A DNA stretch of 64,000 nucleotides from Adiantum capillus-veneris (Eukaryota; Streptophyta; Polypodiopsida; Polypodiales; Pteridaceae). The translations under genes and the position numbers were made by a program. Under the pieces are notes generated by a model. The model saw nothing but the letters and a program-made list of their open reading frames with translations. It made no database searches and was not told the DNA's origin. Position 1 is the stretch's first letter; every line of letters begins with the position of its first letter. The stretch spans positions 64,183,753 through 64,247,752 of the forward strand of contig CM043959.1 of the NCBI GenBank assembly GCA_014529385.2, read 5' to 3'. Below are positions 12,882-24,510 of the stretch, one piece after another.

Positions 12882-15743
12882 TAAGGTAAAAGAAGTGGAT
12901 CACTATGGAAAGTCACTTCTACATATGTGCAATAGTACCGGAATGCTCATTGCAAATGGTGTATCTCTATGGCAAGGCACCAATGACTTTACATGTAGAA
13001 AGCACAATGGTGCTAGCGTGATTGACTATATGTTGTTCTCAGAAGCCACTCTAGAATGCATACAAAGCTTTACACTTGGTGAATGGAATCCGGAATCGGA
13101 TCATAGGATGTTATGTATTGACATCAAGTGTGGTAAACGGCCCGAGCATGTAGCCTCCAATCATGATGTGAATCATTTGTACCTACGTCTAGACTTCAAA
13201 CGAGCACTTATATATGCTGATATGGTGGACCAATTGTTAAGCATGATAGAGCATCAAGGGAGCCCAACATTAGAATGCAAGTGGAAAGTTTTCAAAGAAG
13301 TAATTTTCTCTTGTGCGAAGGAATGCTTTTCGGCGAAACACATGTCTTGCAAAAGGTCTAAGAAGGGTAGCACCAAGAAGAAATGGTTTGACATGGAATG
13401 TAGTCAAGCCCGAAAACACTTGCTAAGATTGGATGCAATCAAAGACAAGGAAGTTTACTTGGAATGTTCACACACATACAAAGCACTTGTTCAAAAGAAG
13501 AGGAGAAGGTGGGAAGTCGAAAAACAACTTCTTTTAGCACAAGAGAAAGCACATGCATGTGGCAAGTTTTGGCAAAATCTAAAAGGCAAGCGCATTGAGA
13601 GCTTTGGTGACTTGACTCTTGAGGATATGTATATGCATTGTAAGAACCTCTATGAGCAACCCAATGTTGATAAGATGGAGGGTTGTGGCTCCCTTCCATT
13701 TATGTCTCCCTTCTTTACCATTGAAGATGTATGCCGCGCGCTTGAGAAACTTGCTACTCGTAAGGCAGGTGACCTTCAAGGTGTCAAGGCTGAAATGACT
13801 AAATGGACAAGCAAGAAAACACGATATTGGATATGCGATATGTTTAACCTTGCACTTCAGTATGGCATGCCTCATGATTGGAGTGCAAATTGGATCAAAC
13901 CTTTGCACAAAGGAGGAGATGTAAACAATGTGAACAACTATCGCACTATAATGGTTGGTTCTTTGATGGCAAAGTTATTTGGATGTATCATGGAGATGAA
14001 GATAAGTGAATGGGCTGAAAAGAATGGCAAACGTGCGCTTGGCCAAGCAGGTTTTCGAAAGCATCATAGCACTATTGATCACCTTGTCACTCTTCGAGTT
14101 CTTATGGAAGCGTCTCGATTGAAAGGAAAAAAGTTGTATTGTTGCTTTGTGGATTTCAAGAAAGCTTTTGACATGGTACCACGAGGAAATCTTTGGAGAC
14201 GTATGCAAAGCTTTCAAGTGCCGAGAGAATTTATGCATGCAGTCTTTCGCATCTACCAAAAATTGATATGTCGATTACGTATGGGAGATGGAATTTCAGA
14301 ATTTTTTACAAGCACTATTGGTGTCAAACAAGGATGCCCACTTTCCCCAACCCTCTTTGGGCTACTCATTGATGAATTGGAATACATGGTTCTTGATTTT
14401 ATGCAGCAAGAAGGCATAGAAGAGGTTAAGATTGGAAATGCGGTGATCATGCTTTTGCTTTATGCCGATGATGTAGTGCTCTTGGCACATACCTTAGAAG
14501 ATGCACAAAAGCTTATGAGTGTCTTGGAACGCTTTTGCCTACATAGCGGGCTGATCGTGAATGGATCCAAAACCAAGGTTATGCTTGTAAAGACCCTCAA
14601 TGACGAAAATCCATGCATTGTATACAACAATGAGAAACTTGAAGTGGTAGATCACTTCAAGTATCTTGGCCTTGAGGTTCCATCCAATCATAAATGGAAG
14701 GATTGTGCAATGCGTCGCTTGGAAGCCGGAAAGAGGGCTTATTATGCATTTGAGAACATGTGCAATGCAGGAGAGATCAAGTGTTGGGCTCTCAAAAAGT
14801 ACCTCTTTGACACATAGGTGACACCGGTGCTTCTTTATGGAGTGGAGGTGTGGGGTGGAAGCATCGGGAAGTCTACTTGGAAAGAGTTTGAGAATGTCCA
14901 AAAGCGTTTTCTCACCAACTTTCTCCAAGTCAAGACACAAACACCCTACATGCTCTTACTTCTTGAGTCCGGATCGCTTCCCATTGAGGTCTTGGGCATG
15001 GAAAGGGTTGTGGAGTACATGCGTAAGACACAACGTAGCCCTTTGCATCGACTTCTTAGAATCGCATATGAAGCAAGTCAAAGGTTCAAAAGACATGCAA
15101 GAGCAAAATACTAAGTTCGGGGTGGATGCTTGATATCAAGAAATGGTTTGGAAGATGGGATGCATGTCACTTGGTCAAGGATGCGTCGATCGACTCCCAA
15201 GTTAATGAGGCCTTCTTACAACGCCAATGTATCATGGCCTGGGAGAAATCCGGAGGTTCTCGCTTCAGCCATTACACCACACACGTTGCCCCAAACTACA
15301 AATCTCTCTTCTTCTCGGAACAAGGTAACCGAACCCATTCCTACATCCTTGAGCCCATCCCGTTGAGTGCGATCCACACCATTGCCTCCATTCGTCTTAG
15401 CTCCCATTCTCTACGCTGCGAGACAGGACGTTGGGGCACTGGCGAGGAGTGTCATCGACTTTGCACCTTATGCCCTCGTCAAGTGCGAGAGAGTGAGTAC
15501 CACACACTACTTGAGTGCTCAGCTTTTGACCACATTAGGTCCTCTTTTCCCCATATATTCAACCATGAGCTCTCCCTACATACCTTCCTCTCCCAACCAC
15601 GATGTGGACTCTCTATTGCGACACTCATTTCAGCCATTTTTGAGCATCGAGAGTCACTTATGAACTCCACTCACACCACGTGACATGTTCATTTGGTCCC
15701 ATAGGTCATATTTGACCTCCCAGGACGATAATAGAACTATCTA

Positions 15744-15746
<3 letters not shown>
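12882..15746 (+). mobile_element. 5'-truncated LINE (non-LTR retrotransposon)
   Basis: Contains the C-terminal end of the endonuclease, a full reverse transcriptase and a C-terminal zinc knuckle, in LINE order. Only the last blocks of the endonuclease remain, so the 5' end is truncated or replaced by the hairpin and microsatellite block. The 3' side ends near 15740 in CTATCTAT that grades into a long CT run, plausibly its tail. It lies between gene B and gene C of the 14.45 kb unit and is best read as a later insertion. Confidence 0.8.
12895..15683 (+). pseudogene. LINE ORF2: endonuclease end, reverse transcriptase, zinc knuckle
   Basis: The endonuclease remnant shows VIDYMLFS and ESDHRML. 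Reverse transcriptase motifs follow in order: YRTIMVGSLMAKLF, QAGFRKHHSTIDHL, CCFVDFKKAFDMVP (motif A), GVKQGCPLSPTLFGLL (motif B), LLLYADDVVLLA (catalytic YADD, motif C), then VNGSKTKVM and FKYLGLEV. The C-terminus has CTLCPRQVRESEYHTLLEC, a Cys/His knuckle typical of plant LINE ORF2. A TAG at 14815-14817 (probably from CAG) breaks the frame after YLFDT and reading continues with VTPVLLYGVEVWG. A frameshift near 15115-15126 precedes the last domain. It reverse-transcribed LINE RNA at the target site; the copy is now dead. Confidence 0.9.
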
Positions 15747-15824
<78 letters not shown>

Positions 15825-15844
15825 ATAGCTTAGCATATTTAAAT

Positions 15845-15875
<31 letters not shown>

Positions 15876-15898
15876 CTCTTCTTTTTGTGTACAGTGAA
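15747..15898. repeat. (CT)n tract and GA-rich leader upstream of gene C
   Basis: A pure CT run at about 15747-15821 is followed by TTTAAATAGAGAGAG and an AG-rich stretch ending 30 bases before the ATG of gene C. GA/CT repeats in 5' leaders are known binding sites for plant BBR/BPC factors; whether this one acts so is inference. Confidence 0.7.
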
Positions 15899-18679
15899 AT
15901 GGCTAGAACAAAAGCCACTGCAAGGAAGGCAGGCAAGGGACCAGGATTAGCATCTAAAGCAAGTAGCAGATCTGCAACCCCAAAGAAAAGACCTGGAAAA
16001 CCAAATAAAATTCTGAAAGGGCCAAGGATGAAGAAGTTACAAACCTGCATGGGACTTTTCAGAGAAATCAGAAAGGCACAGAAATGTGTAGATTTATGCA
16101 TACCAAAGCTGCCCTTCCAGAGGATGGTGAGGTCCATATGTGATGAAGCTACCTGGGGCACCAAAAGGTGGAAGGTGGTGGCATTAATGGCTCTACAAGA
16201 AGCAGCAGAGGACTTCCTACTGGAGTACTTCAGTGACATGACCATTGTTGCAGCCCATGCCCACAGGGTTACTATAATGGACAAAGATAGTGAGACACTG
16301 AAAAGAATAAGGTGGAGGTATGACAAACTTCTGGTCCCCAATGTCTGCAAGGATAAGAAAATGAGGGAAATTTTGTTATACCCCCCGGAGCTAGTGCCAC
16401 AACTCGCAGTTGTAGATGTCACACATGATGTGAATACAAGGGCAAGGGCAGAGACTATTGCTCGCCAAACAGAGGACATGAGGGAAGCAGAGCTTAAGGA
16501 GAAAGCAAAAGTAGCAGTGGAGTCCCAGACGCAAACAGAATGCAATGTGACCCTGTCCATAGAGGCAAGCAATCAAGAAACTCTACTTTCAATGAAGGAT
16601 GGTTTGCTTGCACAGATACCATTTGTAGATGGAGCCAGAAAGCTAGCTCTGGAAAAAGTGGACATTAATTTATTCCAGAATCCAGATGCTCAGATTTCAG
16701 ACACAATTATCTATGCTTGTCTTAAGTAAGTGTTACTATCTTGCTAGCTTTGAAAACTCAGATAATAGGTTTGCTAACTCAGGTAGAGTCTCTGCAGCCT
16801 GATCAAAAGTCAACTCCCACTGCACACCCACACATATGTGTTTCTTCTTGATCCACAAATGTCAGTGATTATTAGACAAAAGAACAGTCCATTTGGGACC
16901 TTTGAGAGTTGGTTTCTCCACTGTGCTATGCTGGAAGTTACTGTCATCATCTTTCCATATGAGAACAACCATCACTAGAGTCTCATATGCCTTGATGTTG
17001 ACCAACCAGCAGTGTGGGTGTTCAATTCAATAAAAGGAACCCACCCTGAAATTAGGTTGTAAGTGTTTTGTATCAGAAAGTGTTTCTTATAGATATCCAT
17101 GTAAATTTGAAGCCTCATGCTAACATCTTGACATTGCTTTGTGCAGTTGTATAAAGAGGTTGTTGCTTGCCTATGGCAAGCTATGTGGAAGGTATGAACT
17201 ATACAAGGCCCCAATCAAAGATGTACCTGTCCCAAATCAAACCGATGGAAATTATTGCGGCTGGAGATGTCTTCTCCATGCAGAATATGTCCTGCAAAGC
17301 TACTTTGCATTAAAACCTTTCATGACTAAGGTACCCATTTGGCAATGCATTCAGTTAGTTTTGGTTTAGTCTATAAAAGAATTCTCACCATGTGGTCTTT
17401 CAATTTTGCAGAGTGCTTTAAAAAACTACACATATGATTATTTGCAAAGATACCGAGTAAGTTTAATACAACACCTGCTTACTATGTCTAGCCCAGAGAG
17501 CTTGAAGATAGCGGCTTGGATGACCGCACTATTGATCTAACAAAACATGACGTGCCACCACGACAAACCCCTGCATCCAATACAGTGGAATCACAACGGG
17601 CTGAGGGGGTCATATCAGCAGAAGATGAAAGAGCCGAGGATGAGGAAAGGTCAAATGAGCATATGGAAGGTGCTAGTGTACAACCAGAGGAGACAATGAA
17701 AGAGCCAAGTCAGCCAGTGGAGGAGCCAAAAGAGCCTATGGCTGAAACCCAAGATGAGGAAAGCAGGCCTATAGATGAGCAAAAGGATATGGATGAGGAA
17801 AGCAGGCCTAGGGATGAGCAAACTGATATGGATCAGGCAAGGATGTATGAGGCAAGCCGATCAACCGAGGGAGAGGAAAAGACCTCGGAGGAAACCTTGA
17901 ATGAGGCAGAAAGAGCCATTGGGGAGACCCCTGATGAAGATGTGAATGATGACTATGAAGATAAAGCAGAGGAGAGCAACAACGACATGAACACTACAGA
18001 GACCCATTGTGGACCCTTGCTACCTGTAGATACGGTTGTTCCGGTAATGTCTATTCAAGTATGGCAAAATATGTTCAGCTTCTAACTACTTATATGTACT
18101 TGTCAACTTTTACAGAGGTTGATTATCTTGGACGTCAATGGATTGCTGCTGATGCGGGTGCCTCTCGGTGACAGAGAACCCTTTGAGGATTTGCAAACGT
18201 TTCGGATGGGAACTTGTCGAGTCGTGGTTCATCCAGGAACCAAGGAATTTATTCAGTTTCTTCTTCCGCGCTTCAGAGTTGCCATATGGTCTTCAATGCA
18301 AAGGCAAAACTTGTCGCCACTAGTTGCAATACTTTGCAGTGTATGCCACGCTCACACGTCAGATTTTGCCTTTTTGTATGATCAAAGAAAATGCGTTACC
18401 GTTGAGGGCCACTACCACCCTAAAAAACCACACTTACCTCTTTTGTACAAACCGTTTAGCCAAATCGGTGTACCCTTTGATGCAACTAATACACTACTGA
18501 TTGATGATACTCCTGAAAAGGGAGAACTAAATCCGTCGGGAACAACTATCTCACCACCTTCTTTCAAGGGGCATTCCTTCGATTTTTACCTTGAAGACAT
18601 TTTGATTCCATACTTACAGAAATTGTATCTCAATCCATTGTTCACGGACGAGTTTGTACTTTCTAATGAATTAAGATGA
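15899..18679 (+). pseudogene. CENH3-like histone fold + Ulp1-type protease + FCP1-like phosphatase fusion, six exons
   Basis: Exons 15899-16725, 16798-17058, 17147-17330, 17412-17456, 17501-18043 and 18116-18679 join in frame with GT-AG borders to 807 codons plus stop. Residues 1-143 follow histone H3: tail MARTKATARK, then GLFREIRKAQK, KLPFQRMVRSIC, KRWKVVALMALQEAAEDFL and AAHAHRVTIMDKD. Loop 1 is one residue longer than in H3 and has the RW pair typical of CENH3. Residues about 260-420 form a Ulp1 (C48) domain: ISDTIIYACL, NNHH then a TAG at 16976-16978 where Trp is expected, VFNS, and QTDGNYCGW with the catalytic Cys. An acidic linker (439-619) leads to an FCP1/HAD domain: LDVNGLLL, VAIWSSM and LLIDDTPEK. 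The stop and the Asp-to-Asn change in VFNS suggest the protease is dead in this copy. It probably acted on chromatin or SUMO; inferred from domains only. Confidence 0.8.
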
Positions 18680-18709
18680 CTCTTCTATCATGTCTTTGTC
18701 TTGTCTAAC

Positions 18710-18713
<4 letters not shown>

Positions 18714-18746
<33 letters not shown>
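18714..18746. repeat. (GA)n microsatellite between genes C and D
   Basis: A GA dinucleotide run of about 16 units lies 35 bases after the stop of gene C, in the short gap before the convergent gene D. Confidence 0.9.
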
Positions 18747-18750
<4 letters not shown>

Positions 18751-18869
18751 ACATGGTAAAGAAATGTATTTCAAGCACACTTTTTCACAGGGCACAATTG
18801 AAAAATGAGCTCAATAAACTTCATGTCTTGAAAGTCATTTGTATACACTTGGGTTCACAAGAATATCTG

Positions 18870-20290
18870 TTACATTGACACTACTTCAACCCGACCATCC
18901 AACTCTTTGCACAAAATATCTTTTTCCCTTCGCCGCATCACCTTACGGCCAGCTAGGAAAAAGGAAAAATCTGATAGGTCCTTGTCCATTGACTCTTCAA
19001 TTATGTCATGCCGCAAATGCTGAAGATTGCATAGCTCCCTTATTGTAACCACCAACAATAGGCCATGCTCTTTATCAATCACTTCCACATCCACAGCAGG
19101 ATTATCTTCCAAACCTGCAGAAACCTGGTCCATAGGAATGTACTTACCGTTGAGCATTTGTGATCGCATATACCAAAACGAGAGTAACAGTGATTGGCTT
19201 GCAATCATGTACTTGACAACTAGAGTATCAAGCGTGACCTTGCACCGTAAACCAATCTCTTCCTTTTCATACCATCCTTTGTCAAGAAGTTTGTCACAGG
19301 ATGACTGCTGAAATGACTTGCACATGAACATAGTTTTCGTAACTCGGATGTTGTAGCTATGAAACAGCTCTATGAAGAGTGCAACAGGACAGAAGTTTGC
19401 AATTCTAACCAGTTTGGTGGGAATAGAGCTACGTAGAGACCTTTGTATATCCTTGTAGAGCTTACTTCGCATTGCCTCCACCATTGTTTCCTCGGGAACT
19501 GGCCAGTCCACAGTGTTCCAATCGGTTGGTAGAGGCACTTTCACCAACATGCCATTCTTATTCCCTGAGCTGAGTTGGTAAAAGTGGTCATAAAAAAATA
19601 TTCCCTCAGCAGCCACTCTTTTGCTGCTCCTCCCTGAATACTATAGAGAACCAATGTGGGCATGAACAACATGGAAGAGGCCTATTATGCACTCCACAGG
19701 CTCCCATTGCTCATAAGAAGAGGGATAAACATCTGCAATATATATAAGAAGAGTTAAACTAAGAGTATCAATAAGTACAAATGAAAAATCTAATGTAATT
19801 GAGCTGTGAAGAATGGAGACATTGCTCATAACAAGCGGGAGAAACATTGCAAAATATATAAGAAAAGTTATAATGAGAGTATCAGTAAGTTCACATGTCA
19901 AGAGTACTTACAATTGCAACGTGGTTGATGTATATCTGATACATTTCCACCGTTTGCTATCACCTCTGGATGGGTAAACACATGCTGAACAAGAACTTCC
20001 TTTACAGATCTTTTGACGATTTCAACTTTGAAATCCAACACTTTGGCCTTCCATGCTGAGCGGTAAACGTTGATACCACTAGACCTCTTGGGTCTTCTTG
20101 GTTGCATGAGGACCCATGAACCTTTGTTTATCCTTTGTCCAACCCATTGGTTCTCTGCACTTATTGAAGCTGGTATTGTAATTGAGGATATGCTACTACT
20201 TGGCCTTCTAGGCAAAGTGCAGTTGTTGGTTGTTGGTGTGACAGACAGTAAACACCTGGAGCCTCTTGGGCGAGAAGACGTGGACGCCAT
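18870..20290 (-). CDS. Unknown cargo gene D (minus), two exons, 380 aa
   Basis: Exon 1 runs from ATG at 20290 to 19912 and exon 2 from 19633 to 18870. The donor is AATT|GTAAGT and the acceptor ATTCAG|GGAGG; the phases fit and the joined frame is exactly 381 codons with the stop, with no internal break. The N-terminus is Ser/Arg/Pro-rich (MASTSSRPRGSRC). The C-terminal two thirds look globular, with PLPTDWNTVDWPVPEE, LVRIANFCPVALFIELFHSY and DKEHGLLLVVTIRELCNL. No signal peptide, zinc motif or known family is recognised. It starts about 320 bases from the right inverted repeat and reads inward, converging on gene C, as an element-encoded protein would. It is the only cargo gene without an obvious lesion, so it may be the most recently functional. 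Confidence 0.6.
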
Positions 20291-20613
20291 AGCTCTCAGA
20301 GAAAAGCTTTAGTGGAGGGAGATTCACTTTGAAAGCATTCTAATGGAGGGAAAGTGTTTTAGAATTCCAATATCTTGTGCGGGCTTAATGGTCACCCTCC
20401 AATACGTTAATGACCATAAGAGAATATCAGAAGTGGGACCACATGCAAGCACCTAAAAGCTCGGTAAAAGGAAGGAAATTACGATGCTACAATCCTAGAT
20501 TCGTGAAAGTTTTATGCTATTTTCCTATTTTTTGAGTCTTTCCACGTACTTTCCTACGTAACGTAGCCTTCGTGCTCATTGGACGCGCTCTCTATTATTC
20601 TCTCTCTTCATAT
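20291..20613. other. Right subterminal region of the 14.45 kb unit
   Basis: Non-coding, probably holding the promoter of gene D on the minus strand. It is rich in short CT runs near the repeat (20588-20607). Nothing further can be assigned. Confidence 0.5.
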
Positions 20614-20643
20614 GGCCCTCCAAATGACCTCTGAAATTTCCTA
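20614..20643 (-). repeat. Right terminal inverted repeat of the 14.45 kb unit
   Basis: Begins GGCCCTCCAAATG and ends GAAATTTCCTA. It is the reverse complement of 6189-6218 with a single mismatch, and is followed by ATGAAAAACC of the interrupted retrotransposon gene. Confidence 0.9.
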
Positions 20644-23541
20644 ATGAAAAACCTCACGGTCTACTTGCAAAAGTCCAAACTACCTTCTGTCGAACTCATA
20701 GCAAACCCGAAAGTAAGAGAACTGACACAGATCTACAGTCAGTTTTTGTTGAGCTATAGCAAAAGACCGCCAAGATACACTGCACCACACGGGAGCATCT
20801 CAACCACACTGACATGGGCTATGGGAATGACCCATGAGTTCTATTAGATCACACATCATATCTGTTTGAAGAAGTGACAAAGCTAAGGCAAGACAAGCCA
20901 AATTACATTGCAGGAGGAGAAGTCCTCACCAGAATCATATACCAATCCATAGGCGTGGCAGATCAGCTGCCACCTGCTCCCCATCAAAACGACCGGCTGG
21001 TGTTAAGAGAAAATATCAAAGACAGATCACAAAGGAAAGTACCGGCCTCTATTAACACCATTGAAGGACGCAGGCTGGACAAAGTAACAAGAAGTACACA
21101 AGAAAAGATGGAAGAAGAAACAAGAACTGAAGAGGAAGATGTCCGACTAAAGAAGCGGAAAGCGGAAATGGAAAACAACACCAGGTTGCAGAAGATAGCA
21201 AAAATGGTAAGGATGTTAGAAGGATTTGCTCTAGAGAGATCTCTACAAGGCGATGTAGGCGCCACTTGGAAACCTTCTAGTAGCACTTACACACTGAGAA
21301 CGAAGAATAAAAACAACCCAGCTTTTGAGTTGGACTGGTTCGAGAGGTACATCCAAGAAAGAAATGCTAGGGACGAACCAGAGTTGCTACTAGAAGAGGA
21401 GGATCTCCAAACTTTGAGAGATTAGTTGAGGCCAACTTCACGAGATCAGGAAACACCACCACCATCTCCAAGGCCAGAGACAAGTGAGAGGCAATCTACC
21501 CCACCTGCTGACTCTACTTCACATTCGGAAAGCTCGCACCGTGATGAGAGAGTTCATACACCACCGAGTGAAGAAGAAGAAGAAGAAAGAACAGATGGTC
21601 ACCCAAACACTGGAACCATATCACAAATTGATAAAGGCAAGCAAAAGGAGGTGGATCAGACAAAAGGTAAAGCTTCCTCCTCTCAAGAAATTGAGCTGGA
21701 AGCTACTATAGATGAAGATTTGCAGTCAATGGAGACAATACTAAACCGAACAAGACTGCACAGTCAATGGCTAGCTGATCAAAACAGGTCCAACAAAACT
21801 AAGTTAGAAAAAATCTATCAAGAATTTATGAGACTGCAGGAGCAAAGAGATGACACTCTAAAATTGATCAACATCAGAGATGCTGAGATCTTGGGGCTCA
21901 AAAGCACGGTAAATCTCCTCAAAGACAATTTACATAAGTTTGAAGATTTCAATGCCATTTGTGAAGATACGATCAACGTATTCCTTGAAGATGTCAGTGA
22001 CAGAGATGAACACATCCATAAGTTGGAAAAAGAAAAGCAAGATGTGTTGGAGACAGTCAAAAGTTTGCAAGTCATCATCGATGACTTACAAATTGAAGTC
22101 AAAGATTTGAGGGCAGTAACAAATATACAAGCAATAGAAATCGAGTGAGCTAAGAAACAAAAAACGTCGCTACCAACAACACCGGTATTCCACCCACAAG
22201 AAGAAGTGGTTGAACTGAAGAGGGAGCTGGAATTGGAAAGAAAGCAGCGCTTAATGATAGCCGAAAGTGCGCTTAGAGCAGAGGATCAACTACAAAGGCA
22301 AATTTCAGACTTACAAAGTGAACAGCAACAAGGACCAGCTCCTGACAGTGAAATGGAAAGCATTGTTTCCAAATCACTCAGGGAAGAAAATGAAAACTTG
22401 CAAATCAGGTTAAAACAAATAGAGGAGTCTGCAACTCAAAAAGAGATGGAATTTCAAGCTCTTCAAATCAATGGTAGAACAATGGTTGCGCAAATCGCAA
22501 CTCTTCAAACTGCAAGGCAACACCAAGGACAGGTACGAGTGCACCTGGAGCAAGCAGCCACAGATTTGGCTGGACTCGCCGAAGTATATGGGGGTCAAGA
22601 TGACTACGAGGAAGAATCAGATGATCAGGAGGCCCCAGATACAAAGACTAATCAAACTGGCTCCAAAGACCAAGAAATAGACGAAGATTCAGTCACGAGA
22701 TTCTCTGATATGGTACAAGGCAATGCAACAAGAAAAGGAGATGCTACAAGGGCTCTCCAGATCAGGCAAAACAGCAGCAGAGCTACGGGAGGAATAGAAT
22801 GCCCCTATGTTACCCTGTGCTCTGCTGAAATACAAAACTCTAACACATCAACGGCAGCTCACAAAAGAAGAACAAGTGCTAGTGTTTGAAGGCGAATTAC
22901 AGGATCGGGAACAACAAAACATAATAGTAGATAGCCAGCCAAAGTGGAGGCGTCAATGGCTCTTGGATCATCCTAATAACTTGATACATTTAGTCAACGC
23001 ACCGCCTGAGCTGAGGAATGACAGAACTTTTTGCCCAACTCCCCGAACATACACCTACAGCCAACATAAAGCACTACAAAGCAGAAATCCGACATGGCTA
23101 AATTATCCAGTATTGCCAGGGCCTGCAGAGAGAGAGAGAATATCCGGTTCTTACATGGTGAAAACCCTTCAGGGTGCCATTGCAGAATTCGGAGGCTCTC
23201 CCGACCTATCCTGCAAGATGCTATGTAAAATATCTCAAACCTTTTTGGCATGTCTCACAGTCTTCTCAAAAAGCTGGACTTCAGAGTATATGAATACCGA
23301 AAGAAGCATCTCAGAGCTGTCATATGATCTAAGTGGGCCACCTACAGAGCCAGTATTGTATGCCTATTTCAGACGGCTAATGTTTCTGCCAAGCTACCAT
23401 CTCCAAACCTTCGAAGAAGCATTTTATACAGGCTTCTTCATGTACAAGTCCAAAAATTTTGGCCCATTAATGGCAAGCGAGTCTATGCGATATGATGCGT
23501 TTCTACATCAAATCAACAAACAAGGACGACAACGACACTGA
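20644..23541 (+). pseudogene. 3' ORF of Athila/Tat-like element, C-terminal part, coiled coil
   Basis: Coding resumes at 20644 (NLTVYLQKSKLPS ... HGSISTTLTWAMG). A one-base loss near 20845 moves it to frame 3, which then runs to 22889 through a TAG at 21423 and a TGA at 22146. Another shift passes it to 22807-23541. The middle (about 21700-22550) is a long heptad-like coiled coil (ILNRTRLHSQWLADQ, KLEKEKQDVLETVKSLQVII). Acidic and Pro/Ser-rich linkers surround it, and the end (KWRRQWLLDHPNNLIHL ...) looks globular. It ends 48 bases before the 3' LTR. Such 3' proteins of Athila/Tat elements have no proven function. Confidence 0.65.
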
Positions 23542-23575
23542 AGACAAAGACGATCATGTCGTGGTAGACATGAAT

Positions 23576-23589
23576 TAGGAAGGGGGGAG
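23576..23589 (+). other. Polypurine tract of the Athila/Tat-like element
   Basis: TAGGAAGGGGGGAG directly precedes the TG that opens the LTR at 23590. This is the standard primer site for plus-strand DNA synthesis. Confidence 0.8.
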
Positions 23590-24510
23590 TGTTGGAGCCC
23601 CATTTGTCCAACTGTTGTAATGAGCCCATCTTGTAAAGCATATCAAATTCCCATTTTATGTCAAAGATGTCTTATCATTTTGATCCATTCGCCTGGGTTA
23701 TGTAAAGATTAATCAATTAGTCAGGACTCAGATTTGTTCCCACTTTGTAATAATGAGTAAGAGAACCCCATGTACATTTTGGAGCTAAGGTGACTAAAGT
23801 ATAAAAGTCACCTTAGAACCATTTTTTAAGGAAATTATTTTTGAACATTAATCATGTGTCGTACGAGTCTGAGAGAGAGAGAGAGAGAGTGTCTTATCCT
23901 CTTCGCTACGTGCTGCTCCCTCACCGGATTCATGACGTGACTACACCATCGCGGTAGTCTCTCCGAGAGCTACGCGCCCACGCCACGCATTCACATTTTC
24001 GAGCTATTCGCGATCGATCCTTCCTCGAGCTTGTTTTGCTTGTAAGTAGCACAAACAGTGTCTGTTTTCAACAATCAAGTGCTTTATGGAATGAGAAAGG
24101 GATTAGCTACACATAGATACTCATAAACTAAAGTTTCGCCCACTTTTGGATTATGACATGTTAGTCTATCGCGACTGTATTCGAGATAACTAGGGTTCAA
24201 ATCTGGTGAGATTAGACTTATAGGTAAGTATATCCTAGTGAGAGGATGGTGCCTAGTAAGTTTGATGCAATTCTGAGTTCATTGGAAGTGTAAAAGGTGT
24301 TGTGATCGTTTAGGGATAGAGTGGGTTGCATTCTACCAGGGTTAGTGATTGATGCATCATAAAAGTGCGTATGTGTAGATTGGTCTCAGTCTGACAAGCT
24401 AACGAGATTGCCTACGTGCACCTACGGGTTAGTCGTGTCATCGGATGATAAGTATGTTGTCTGTGTCGTGCTTGTGAGCATGAACAGGGGAGTAGTTTTG
24501 CCCTAAAACA
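23590..24510 (+). repeat. 3' LTR of the Athila/Tat-like element, about 921 bp
   Basis: Starts TGTTGGAGCC after the polypurine tract and is taken to end CCTAAAACA at 24510, where chromovirus integrase coding resumes. A TATA box (TATAAAAG, 23800-23807) sits in the loop of a perfect inverted repeat. A short GA run lies near 23873. The partner 5' LTR is outside the window, so the right border is inferred. Confidence 0.7.
23785..23816 (+). promoter_or_regulatory. TATA box enclosed by a perfect 10-bp inverted repeat
   Basis: CTAAGGTGAC (23785-23794) and GTCACCTTAG (23807-23816) are exact complements and flank a 12-base loop containing TATAAAA. Placement in the LTR fits the U3 core promoter. The arms may be factor sites or may form a hairpin; that is inference. 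Confidence 0.6.

Noticed and set aside
15899-16725. Reading the histone part as a normal host H3 or CENH3 gene
   Set aside because: Low identity in helix 2 and loop 1, a C-terminal extension, and phase-matched splicing to Ulp1 and FCP1 exons inside a TIR-bounded unit argue for an element gene.
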